A stretch of 9,727 nt of DNA from an uncultured Oscillospiraceae bacterium (GTDB lineage: Bacteria; Bacillota; Clostridia; Oscillospirales; Oscillospiraceae): positions 1-9,727 of the forward strand of contig CAJUSG010000067.1 of assembly GCA_910589085.1 (NCBI GenBank), written 5' to 3'. How positions within the stretch are numbered: position 1 is the first letter of the stretch; the number at the start of each line of letters is the position of its first letter. Positions 1-6,167 of the stretch are shown piece by piece. The translations under genes were made by a program, and so were the position numbers. The notes under the pieces are model-generated. The model was given only the letters and a program-made list of their open reading frames with translations. It did no database searches and had not been told where the DNA came from.

Positions 1-4
1 CTTC

Positions 5-38
5 AAAAACCCAGTGTTTTCAAGGCTTTGCGGGTTTT
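5..38 (-). terminator. Possible weak terminator after guaA
   Basis: Read on the minus strand just past the guaA stop, AAAACCC (38 to 32) can pair with GGGTTTT (12 to 6), and the second arm ends in a run of five T. The loop is long (19 bases), so this is a weak candidate intrinsic terminator. It could equally be an inverted repeat belonging to something beyond the window edge. Confidence 0.3.
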
Positions 39-43
39 GTCAG

Positions 44-1579
44 TTATTCCCACTCGATTGTCGCAGGGGGTTTACTTGTAATATCGTACACAATTCGGTT
101 GATTCCCTTCACCTCGTTGACAATCCGTCCGGACACCTTGTCCAGCAGGTCGTAGGGGATGCGGGCCCAGTCGGCGGTCATAAAATCGGAGGTGGTCACT
201 GCCCGGAGGGCCAGAGTATAATCATAGGTGCGTCCATCCCCCATAACCCCCACGGAGCGGGTATTGGTCAGAACGGCAAAATATTGGTTGAGGCGCTTGT
301 CCTCCCCGGCCCTGTCCATCTCTTCCCGAAAGATGTAATCCGCCTGGCGGAGCCGGTCCGCCTTCTCCTTGGTGATGTCCCCGATGATGCGGATGGCCAA
401 TCCCGGCCCCGGAAAGGGCTGACGGCTCACCAGATATTCAGGCAGACCCAGCTCCCGGCCCAGCTGGCGCACCTCATCCTTGAAGAGCATCCGCAGGGGC
501 TCTACAATCTCCTTGAAATCCACATAGTCGGGCAGGCCGCCTACATTGTGGTGGCTCTTGATGACGGCCGCCTCCCCCGCTCCCGACTCGATCACATCGG
601 GGTAGATGGTGCCCTGGGCCAGAAAGTCCACAGCGCCCACCTTCCTGGCCTCCTCCTCAAAAACCCGGATGAACTCCTCGCCGATGATCTTACGCTTGCG
701 CTCCGGCTCGTCCACCCCGGCCAGCTTCAGCAGAAAGCGGCTTTCCGCATCCACCCGGACAAAGTTCAGGTCCCATTTGGAAAAGGCCTCCTCCACCTCG
801 TCTCCCTCGTTCAGACGCATGAGGCCGTGGTCCACAAATACGCAGGTGAGCTGCGGGCCCACCGCCTCGGCCAGCAGGGCGGCAGCCACCGAGGAGTCCA
901 CTCCCCCGGACAGGGCCAGCAGTACCTTCCCCTGGCCAATCTTCTCCCGCAGCTGGGCAATGGCGATGTTCTTGTAGTCCCCCATGGTCCAGTCGCCTTT
1001 GGCATGGCAGACTTCGCAGAGAAAGCTGCGGATCATGTCCACACCGCCCTGGGTGTGGTTGACCTCCGGGTGGAACTGGACGCCGTAGAAGCCCCGGGCC
1101 TCGTCGGCTATGGCCACGTTTGGGCAGGCATCGCTGTGGGCGGTGAGGATAAAGCCCTCGGGCACTTTTGCCATGTAGTCCCCGTGGCTCATCCAGGACA
1201 CCCCCTCCGAGGGCAGGCCCCGGAACAGCTTGCAGGAGGTGTCGTAGTAGGTGAGGGTTTTGCCGTACTCCCGGGCGGAGTTGTCCTGGGCGGGGGTGAC
1301 CTCCCCACCCAGGGCGTGGGCCATGAGCTGACAGCCGTAGCAGATGCCCAAAATCGGTATCCCCCAGGTGAAAATAGACTGGTCAACCCGGGGAGAGCTG
1401 TCCAGGTAGACGGAGTTAGGCCCGCCGGTGAAGATAATGCCGATGGGGTCCATCGCCCGCAATTCAGCCAGAGGAGTGGTCCAGGGCTTCACCTCGCAGT
1501 ACACATTGCACTCCCGCACCCGGCGGGCAATGAGCTGATTGTACTGTCCTCCAAAGTCGATGATAAGAATTTTTTCCAT
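44..1579 (-). CDS. guaA: GMP synthase (glutamine-hydrolysing), GuaA
   Basis: GuaA converts XMP, glutamine and ATP to GMP in the cytosol, the last step of the guanine branch from IMP. The 511-residue product has the usual length. An N-terminal class I glutamine amidotransferase domain (about 1-195) shows the nucleophile Cys80 in GICYGCQ and the His170/Glu172 pair in QFHPEVNHT. The ATP-pyrophosphatase domain follows, with the P-loop SGGVDSS at 224-230, and the C-terminal dimerisation domain ends in the typical IEWE. I chose the ATG at 1579 because GGAGGA lies 5 bases upstream and MEKILIIDFGGQ is the usual family start; an in-frame start at 1633 would add 18 unlikely residues. The gene may share a transcript with the small ORF upstream. 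Its leader contains a hairpin and a possible anti-SD. Confidence 0.97.
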   Translation of the reverse strand: MEKILIIDFGGQYNQLIARRVRECNVYCEVKPWTTPLAELRAMDPIGIIFTGGPNSVYLDSSPRVDQSIFTWGIPILGICYGCQLMAHALGGEVTPAQDNSAREYGKTLTYYDTSCKLFRGLPSEGVSWMSHGDYMAKVPEGFILTAHSDACPNVAIADEARGFYGVQFHPEVNHTQGGVDMIRSFLCEVCHAKGDWTMGDYKNIAIAQLREKIGQGKVLLALSGGVDSSVAAALLAEAVGPQLTCVFVDHGLMRLNEGDEVEEAFSKWDLNFVRVDAESRFLLKLAGVDEPERKRKIIGEEFIRVFEEEARKVGAVDFLAQGTIYPDVIESGAGEAAVIKSHHNVGGLPDYVDFKEIVEPLRMLFKDEVRQLGRELGLPEYLVSRQPFPGPGLAIRIIGDITKEKADRLRQADYIFREEMDRAGEDKRLNQYFAVLTNTRSVGVMGDGRTYDYTLALRAVTTSDFMTADWARIPYDLLDKVSGRIVNEVKGINRIVYDITSKPPATIEWE

Positions 1580-1604
1580 GCTGTTCCTCCATGTGTGATT
1601 TGCG

Positions 1605-1631
1605 GCAGCACAGGCAAAAACCTTGTGCTGC
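1605..1631 (-). promoter_or_regulatory. Stem-loop in the guaA leader
   Basis: GCAGCACA (1605-1612) pairs perfectly with TGTGCTGC (1624-1631). Two more G-C pairs extend the stem across a one-base bulge, with a six-base loop. It ends 15 bases before the guaA ribosome binding site (1585-1590 on the minus strand). No T-run follows on either strand, so it does not look like an intrinsic terminator. A role in leader folding, translation control or mRNA processing is inference. Confidence 0.5.
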
Positions 1632-1659
1632 ACACGTGGGCGGCCAAATCCGGAGGAGC

Positions 1660-1887
1660 TCAGCCCGCCTTAACGTCGGCAATCAGCCGCTTCTCCACCC
1701 CGGCCACCAGCTTCTCCCGGATGTTTCTGCAAAGAATTTCCAACTCATCATAGCAGAAATTGGCCGTTTTTGCAATATCGTGACAGCAGATAAATTTACC
1801 ATTCTCAATCGCAGCCCTCCAGCCAGCTTTCCTCCAGACATAAAAAATTGCAGCACACTGAGGTCTTTCGAACCTCCGCGCTCCCAT
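1660..1887 (-). CDS. Possible small protein upstream of guaA, unrecognised
   Basis: An open frame of 75 codons starts at an ATG (1887) and stops 80 bases before guaA on the same strand. I do not recognise the protein. It is basic, has several cysteines (the CC of KFICCHDIAK, and those in NFCYDELEILCRN), and ends in a helix-like, charged segment (about residues 55-75). The last 20 or so codons have strongly GC-rich third positions like the neighbouring real genes, which favours coding. Against it, no ribosome binding site precedes the ATG. The frame is open back to a TTG at 1929, but the AAAGGA there almost touches that codon. It could be a real short gene in an operon with guaA, a leader ORF, or a gene remnant. 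Confidence 0.35.
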   Translation of the reverse strand: MGARRFERPQCAAIFYVWRKAGWRAAIENGKFICCHDIAKTANFCYDELEILCRNIREKLVAGVEKRLIADVKAG

Positions 1888-1923
1888 GATAACAACAAAT
1901 TTTTCTGAATGACAAATTTTTAC

Positions 1924-1952
1924 TTGCAAATCCTTTCTATCTGTGATATAGT
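1924..1952 (+). promoter_or_regulatory. Promoter of the tRNA-Gly gene
   Basis: A sigma-A type promoter: -35 TTGCAA (1924-1929), exactly 17 bases of spacer, and -10 TATAGT (1947-1952) preceded by TGA, giving an extended -10. Predicted transcription starts near 1959, about 20 bases before the mature tRNA end. On the opposite strand TATACT (1955 to 1950) overlaps the -10 box and could serve divergent transcription toward guaA. Confidence 0.75.
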
Positions 1953-1977
1953 ATAAAAGCTCTTTAGGTTACCATAC

Positions 1978-2051
1978 GCAGGTGTAGTTCAATGGCAGAA
2001 TGTCAGCTTCCCAAGCTGAACACGAGGGTTCGATTCCCTTCACCTGCTCCA
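1978..2051 (+). tRNA. tRNA-Gly (anticodon CCC)
   Basis: A full cloverleaf folds by eye. The acceptor stem is GCAGGTG (1978-1984) with CACCTGC (2041-2047). The D arm contains the GG pair, and the anticodon stem is TCAGC/GCTGA with loop TTCCCAA. The anticodon CCC at 2010-2012 reads the glycine codon GGG. The T arm has loop TTCGATT. The discriminator base is T at 2048, and CCA is encoded at 2049-2051. The D stem contains a G-T pair, as is common in glycine tRNAs. It is a single tRNA gene with its own promoter and terminator, not part of an rRNA or tRNA cluster. Confidence 0.96.
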
Positions 2052-2052
2052 C

Positions 2053-2090
2053 GTCGGAGCAAGCGATATATCGCTTGCTCCGACTTTTTT
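2053..2090 (+). terminator. Intrinsic terminator of the tRNA-Gly unit
   Basis: A perfect 14-bp stem (2053-2066 with 2071-2084), TATA loop and six T (2085-2090). It begins one base after the encoded CCA, so the primary transcript is essentially leader, tRNA and terminator. The perfect pairing of so long a stem is unusually strong. Confidence 0.93.
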
Positions 2091-2141
2091 CAAACACCGT
2101 TAACGAGAATAATTACCATCTGAGAAAGTGAGGAATGCACT

Positions 2142-2678
2142 ATGTCTGAATTAAAAGGGAGCAAAACCGAGCAGAATCTGTGGACCGCTTTTGCCGGAGA
2201 GAGCCAGGCCCGGAACAAGTACAGCTACTTCGCCTCCAAGGCCAAGAAGGAGGGCTATGTTCAGATTGCCCAGCTCTTTGAGGAGACTGCCGCCAACGAA
2301 AAGGAACACGCCAAGATCTGGTTTAAGCTGCTGGGCGGAATCGGCACCACCGCCGAGAATCTGGAGGCCGCTGCCGCCGGAGAGAACTTTGAATGGACCG
2401 ACATGTACATCAAAATGGCTCAGGAGGCCCGCGAGGAGGGCTTTGACCACATTGCCGCGCTCTTCGAGGGGGTCGCTGAGATCGAGCGGGAGCACGAAGA
2501 GCGCTACCGCAAGCTGCTGGCCAATGTGGAAGGCGGCCTGATCTTTTCCCGGGACGGTGACATGGTCTGGCAATGCTCCAACTGCGGCCACATCCACGTG
2601 GGCCGTGCCGCTCCGGAGGTCTGCCCCGTCTGCGCCCATCCCCAGGCCTATTTTCAAATCAGGGCGGAGAATTATTGA
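2142..2678 (+). CDS. rbr: Rubrerythrin
   Basis: Rubrerythrin is a cytosolic non-haem diiron peroxidase that reduces hydrogen peroxide in anaerobes, taking electrons through rubredoxin or NADH-dependent partners. This 178-residue protein has a ferritin-like four-helix domain (about 1-135). The expected diiron ligands are visible: Glu20, the ExxH pair Glu53/His56 in NEKEH, Glu94 or Glu97 in the third helix, and Glu115/His118 in EIEREH. A C-terminal rubredoxin-like FeS4 knuckle has Cys145/Cys148 and Cys161/Cys164 (CSNC and CPVC). Length and domain order are standard. GTGAGGA (2129-2135) sits 6 bases before the ATG. It appears monocistronic, between the tRNA terminator and a downstream hairpin. 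I could not pick a convincing promoter in the 50-base gap before it. Confidence 0.96.
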   Translation: MSELKGSKTEQNLWTAFAGESQARNKYSYFASKAKKEGYVQIAQLFEETAANEKEHAKIWFKLLGGIGTTAENLEAAAAGENFEWTDMYIKMAQEAREEGFDHIAALFEGVAEIEREHEERYRKLLANVEGGLIFSRDGDMVWQCSNCGHIHVGRAAPEVCPVCAHPQAYFQIRAENY

Positions 2679-2709
2679 GCTTCCGCTATTTTGCCGCGCC
2701 ATAGAACAC

Positions 2710-2740
2710 GGGCAGGGGATATCTCCTGCCCTGTTATGTT
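2710..2740 (+). terminator. Probable terminator after rubrerythrin
   Basis: GGGCAGG (2710-2716) pairs with CCTGCCC (2725-2731) around an eight-base loop that is itself nearly self-complementary (GATATC). The following TGTTATGTT is T-rich but interrupted, so termination may be partial. Confidence 0.6.
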
Positions 2741-2787
2741 ATCCGGCACAAATCCCCGGGCTCTGCGAAAAGGTCTCGGTTTCCCCC

Positions 2788-2816
2788 TTGCAACGGCGTA
2801 TAAAAAGGGGTATAAT
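2788..2816 (+). promoter_or_regulatory. Promoter of purA
   Basis: A near-consensus sigma-A promoter: -35 TTGCAA (2788-2793), 17-base spacer, and a perfect -10 TATAAT (2811-2816). Predicted transcription starts near 2823, giving a leader of about 67 bases before purA. The -10 lies inside the inverted repeat at 2807-2821, which is listed separately. Confidence 0.85.
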
Positions 2817-2821
2817 ACCCC
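2807..2821. promoter_or_regulatory. Inverted repeat over the purA -10 box
   Basis: GGGGTAT and ATACCCC form a perfect 7-bp inverted repeat around one central base, enclosing the -10 hexamer. This geometry fits an operator where a bound dimer would block RNA polymerase. No regulator is identified, and the symmetry could be fortuitous because TATAAT is itself close to self-complementary. Confidence 0.4.
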
Positions 2822-2889
2822 CGTTACAGGCGGACCGGAAAAGGCAAATTTTCCCCGCTGCGAATCCCGGTCCCCGGAGGTAACAAATT

Positions 2890-4182
2890 ATGGTCAAAGC
2901 GATTGTAGGCGCCAACTGGGGCGACGAAGGCAAGGGCAAGGTCACCGATCTGCTGGCCCAGCAGTCCGACGTGGTGATCCGCTTTCAGGGCGGAGCCAAT
3001 GCGGGCCACACCATCATCAACGACTACGGCCGGTTCGCCCTGCACATCCTCCCTTCCGGAATTTTTTACCCCCATGTCACCAACGTGATCGGCAACGGCG
3101 TGGCCCTGGACATCGGCAAGCTGGTGGACGAGCTGGCGCAGGTGGAGGCCCAGGGAGTGCCCGCCCCCAGGCTGATTGTCTCCGACCGGGCCCAGCTGCT
3201 CATGCCCTACCACATTCTCCAGGACAGCTATGAGGAGGCCCGTCTGGGCGGGAGGGCCTTCGGCTCCACCAAGAGCGGCATCGCCCCCTTCTACTCCGAC
3301 AAATACGCCAAAACGGGCATCCAGGTCTGCGACCTCTTTGATGAGCCCCGGCTCCGAAGCCGTCTCACCGCCGCCGTGGAGCTGAAAAATGTGCTGTTTG
3401 AGCACCTCTACCACCAGCCCAGGGTGGACGCGGAGGCTCTGACGGAGCAGCTCCTCTCCCTGCGGGAGCGGATTCGCCCCTTCGTCGGCGATACGGTATC
3501 CTTTATCCATCAGGCTTTGAAGGATGGAAAGACCGTCCTGCTGGAGGGTCAGCTGGGCTCTATGAAGGACCCCGATCTGGGCATTTTCCCCATGACCACC
3601 TCCTCCCACACCCTGGCCGGCTACGGCTGCGTGGGCGCCGGCGTCCCCCCCGCCGCCATTGAGGACGTGATCTGTGTCACCAAGGCCTACTCCTCCTGCG
3701 TGGGGTCCCAGACCGAGCCCTTTGTCAGTGAGGTCACCGGCCAGGCCGGAGACGAGCTGCGCCGCCGGGGAGGTGACCGTGGGGAGTTTGGCGCCACAAC
3801 AGGCCGCCCCCGCCGGGTGGGCTGGTTCGACACCGTGGCCACCAAATACGGCTGTATGGTCCAGGGCGCCACCCAGGCGGCCCTCACCTGTCTGGATGTT
3901 CTGGGCTATCTGGACGAGATCCCCGTGTGTACCGGCTATGAGATCGACGGGACGGTCACCGACACCTTCCCCACCACCCCCGCCCTGCTCCGGGCCAGGC
4001 CGGTGTTCACCAACCTGCCCGGCTGGAAGCAGAACATCCGGGGCTGCAGTGATTACGACGCCCTCCCTGCCAACGCGAAGGCCTATGTGGATTTCCTGGA
4101 GCGGCACATCGGCACGCCGATCACCATGGTATCCACCGGCCCCAAGCGGGAGGAGATGACCCGCCGGACATCCAAGCTATGA
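2890..4182 (+). CDS. purA: Adenylosuccinate synthetase, divergent clostridial type
   Basis: PurA joins IMP and aspartate using GTP to form adenylosuccinate, the first step from IMP to AMP. The 430-residue length is normal. The catalytic pair is present: Asp12 in GANWGDEGKGK and His40 in GGANAGHT. GATTGRPRRVGWFD, the phosphate and IMP-binding Arg region, and the C-terminal STGP are also kept. Several sites differ from E. coli PurA by eye alignment. The ARRGLR loop that gives Arg143/Arg147 reads AKTGIQ, EGAQGT (Gln224) reads EGQLGS, and the guanine-binding TKLD reads TCLD. I recall similar sequences annotated as PurA in clostridia, so a distinct clade is likelier than decay. The start is supported by GGAGGT 8 bases upstream and a strong promoter. 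Confidence 0.9.
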   Translation: MVKAIVGANWGDEGKGKVTDLLAQQSDVVIRFQGGANAGHTIINDYGRFALHILPSGIFYPHVTNVIGNGVALDIGKLVDELAQVEAQGVPAPRLIVSDRAQLLMPYHILQDSYEEARLGGRAFGSTKSGIAPFYSDKYAKTGIQVCDLFDEPRLRSRLTAAVELKNVLFEHLYHQPRVDAEALTEQLLSLRERIRPFVGDTVSFIHQALKDGKTVLLEGQLGSMKDPDLGIFPMTTSSHTLAGYGCVGAGVPPAAIEDVICVTKAYSSCVGSQTEPFVSEVTGQAGDELRRRGGDRGEFGATTGRPRRVGWFDTVATKYGCMVQGATQAALTCLDVLGYLDEIPVCTGYEIDGTVTDTFPTTPALLRARPVFTNLPGWKQNIRGCSDYDALPANAKAYVDFLERHIGTPITMVSTGPKREEMTRRTSKL

Positions 4183-4188
4183 CCCCAC

Positions 4189-4218
4189 CACGCCGGGCGC
4201 CGGACTGCGTCCGGCGTG
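4189..4218 (+). other. Hairpin region between purA and the protease gene
   Basis: CGCCGGAC (4198-4205) and GTCCGGCG (4209-4216) form a perfect 8-bp stem with a three-base loop. CACGCCGG (4189-4196) can instead pair with CCGGCGTG (4211-4218), so the two folds exclude each other. No T-run follows, so it is a poor intrinsic terminator and readthrough from purA is plausible. It might stabilise or process mRNA ends. Confidence 0.45.
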
Positions 4219-4258
4219 TGGAGCATATACCGCAACCACCAACACAAAGGAGAAAACC

Positions 4259-6124
4259 ATGAAAAAACTACTATCCTCGCTGCTGGCCCTGACAATGGCC
4301 CTGTCCCTGGCGGTCCTGCCCGCCTCTGCCCTGGAGCTGGAGGAGGCCAAGGAGCTGCTGGCCGTCCACTATGTGGACGGTGTGCCCCCGGAAGTGCTGG
4401 AGCTGGACTCTCTGGACGCCATTCTGGAGGCCATCGGCGACCCCTACACCTTTTACATGACCCCGGAGCAGTACAATGCTTTCAATCAGTCTGTCAACGG
4501 TCAGACCGTCGTAGGCATCGGCGCCACGGTGGAGACCGCCTTTGACGGCGGCTATCGCATTATGTCTATCTTGCCCAACTCTCCCGCACTGGAGGCCGGA
4601 ATCCAGGCCGGCGATCTGCTGGTGGCGGTGGACGGCGCGCCCCTCACCGCCGAAATTGACCCCCGGGTCCCCATCGTGGGTCAGGAGGGCACCGAGGTTA
4701 TCGTCACCGTCCTTCGGGACGGCCAGCAGCTGGATTTTACCCTCATCCGCCGGGCGGTAGACATCCCGATTGTCACCTATGAGCTGAAGGACGGCACCGC
4801 CCTTATCAGCTGCATCAGCTTTGGCGGCACCACGGCCATGAGCTTTCAGGAGGCCATCCGGGAGCTGGACAGTCAGACCGCCGTCTGGCTTGTGGACCTG
4901 CGGGCCAATCCCGGCGGGGACAGCACTTCCACCTCTGTTACCGCCAGTCTCTTCACCGGAGGCGGCGTGCTGCTCTACTTCCGGGACGGCGCCGGGGACT
5001 ACTACGCCTCTCCCCTGCCCTCCTACCCCGCCATGACGGACAAGCCGGTGATCGTTCTCACCGGCCCCCACTCCGCCAGCGGCTCTGAGCTCTTCGCCGG
5101 GGATATCCGGGCCTATGAGGCGGGCATCGCCCTGGGACAGCGCACCTTCGGCAAGGGTACCGCTCAGATTGTTCTGGACGAAAACAACTGCGAACAGATG
5201 ACCGGTGGCGAGGCCATGAAAATTACAGCTTACCGCTTTTTCTCCCCCGACGGGGCCACCAACCACATTGTGGGGGTGCTCCCCACCCTGCTCATCTCCC
5301 CGGAGAACACCGAGCGGGCGGCCATGCTGCTGACCTGCGCCCCCTCCTCCCACCCAGAGAACCACCTGAAAATCGACCTGGCTGTGCAGACCTTCTATGT
5401 CGATCTCTCTGAGGCGATGAAGGAGGAGAATGTCTCCGCCTTCACCGAGCTGCTGGAGGCCCTGCCCCCCTCCGCCCGGCTGCTGTACAGCACCGGACAG
5501 AACTGGGAGAAGTGCCAGCCCGTATCCCCCGCCGCCCTGGCGGAGGAACTGGGCCTGCCCTTCACCCCTCGCACCTTCTCCGACACCTCTGACAGCCCCT
5601 ATGCCCGGGAGATTGATACCCTGGCCTCCTATTTCATTGTCGGCGGCTATGAGGACGGCGGATTTCATCCCCAGGACACCATCACCCGGGCCCAATTTGC
5701 CGTTCTGGTCGCCTCCGCTCTGGACCTGCCCGACGGCAAGTCCAACCCGTTCTCCGATGTCAAGGAGGGCTCCTGGTATGCCGGAGCGGTCTCCGCCATG
5801 ACGGACATGGGCTTTCTCTCCGGCCGGGGGGACGGCACCTTTGCCCCCAACGATCTTATCACCTACCAGGAGATGGTCACTGTCCTGTCCCAGGTGGCCG
5901 CCTGGACCAGCATGGACGGCTACGACCTGGAACGGGAGCCCCTGCTGCTGGAGGAGGCCATCGCTTACCGCGACTTCGCCAAGTGGGCACAGATTCCGGC
6001 CCGGAATCTGGACGTTCTGGAGGCCCTCACCGGCGACCTCTCCCCCTCTGACCCCGGCACCCGCGAAGTGGCTGCGGGGATGCTCTGCCGGCTGATGGAG
6101 AGCCTCCATTTAATTTGGGATTAA
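4259..6124 (+). CDS. Secreted S41 (CtpA/Prc-type) protease with PDZ and SLH repeats
   Basis: A 621-residue exported serine protease of the C-terminal processing family, probably held at the cell wall. Residues 1-24 form a signal peptide (MKKLL, hydrophobic core, PASA cleavage region). A PDZ domain (about 85-165) includes SPALEAGIQAGDLLVAVDG, and the S41 catalytic core spans about 170-345. Ser274 (HSASGSE), Lys299 (TFGKGTAQ) and Gln303 match the family's Ser-Lys-Gln triad, with the usual 25-residue Ser-Lys spacing. The C-terminal part carries two clear SLH repeats (about 450-490 and 498-545; GGYEDGGFHPQDTITRAQF, SGRGDGTFAPNDLITYQEM) and a degenerate third (about 570-618). SLH domains usually bind pyruvylated wall polymers. 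AAAGGAG lies 6 bases before the ATG. It may be read through from purA. The substrate is unknown. Confidence 0.9.
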   Translation: MKKLLSSLLALTMALSLAVLPASALELEEAKELLAVHYVDGVPPEVLELDSLDAILEAIGDPYTFYMTPEQYNAFNQSVNGQTVVGIGATVETAFDGGYRIMSILPNSPALEAGIQAGDLLVAVDGAPLTAEIDPRVPIVGQEGTEVIVTVLRDGQQLDFTLIRRAVDIPIVTYELKDGTALISCISFGGTTAMSFQEAIRELDSQTAVWLVDLRANPGGDSTSTSVTASLFTGGGVLLYFRDGAGDYYASPLPSYPAMTDKPVIVLTGPHSASGSELFAGDIRAYEAGIALGQRTFGKGTAQIVLDENNCEQMTGGEAMKITAYRFFSPDGATNHIVGVLPTLLISPENTERAAMLLTCAPSSHPENHLKIDLAVQTFYVDLSEAMKEENVSAFTELLEALPPSARLLYSTGQNWEKCQPVSPAALAEELGLPFTPRTFSDTSDSPYAREIDTLASYFIVGGYEDGGFHPQDTITRAQFAVLVASALDLPDGKSNPFSDVKEGSWYAGAVSAMTDMGFLSGRGDGTFAPNDLITYQEMVTVLSQVAAWTSMDGYDLEREPLLLEEAIAYRDFAKWAQIPARNLDVLEALTGDLSPSDPGTREVAAGMLCRLMESLHLIWD

Positions 6125-6167
6125 CTTCTAACCCGCAAAATTGATTTTAGGAAAGGACCTGACCAAA

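Noticed and set aside
14..1753. Long plus-strand open frame opposite guaA
   Set aside because: It is the antisense shadow of a confidently identified gene. High GC removes stop codons, the product has no recognisable domain, and no ribosome binding site is present.
1580..1960. Purine riboswitch in the guaA leader
   Set aside because: I looked for the conserved guanine-aptamer core and loop sequences on the minus strand and did not find them; only a simple hairpin is evident.
2104..2118. Possible PerR-like box upstream of rubrerythrin
   Set aside because: By eye it matches the recalled TTATAATnATTATAA consensus at only about 9 of 14 positions, too weak in an AT-rich gap, although PerR control of rubrerythrin is known in clostridia.
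2824..4107. Minus-strand open frame opposite purA
   Set aside because: It is a shadow of purA with no domain, and it would start inside the conserved PurA coding region.
2890..4182. PurZ (2-aminoadenine genome pathway) instead of PurA
   Set aside because: The catalytic Asp of the GDEGKGK loop is retained, the promoter and neighbours look chromosomal, and no phage genes are nearby.
4271..6109. Long minus-strand open frame opposite the S41 protease
   Set aside because: The translation is Gly/His/Gln-rich and low in complexity, typical of antisense reading of GC-rich codons; the plus strand has a complete protease with its triad.
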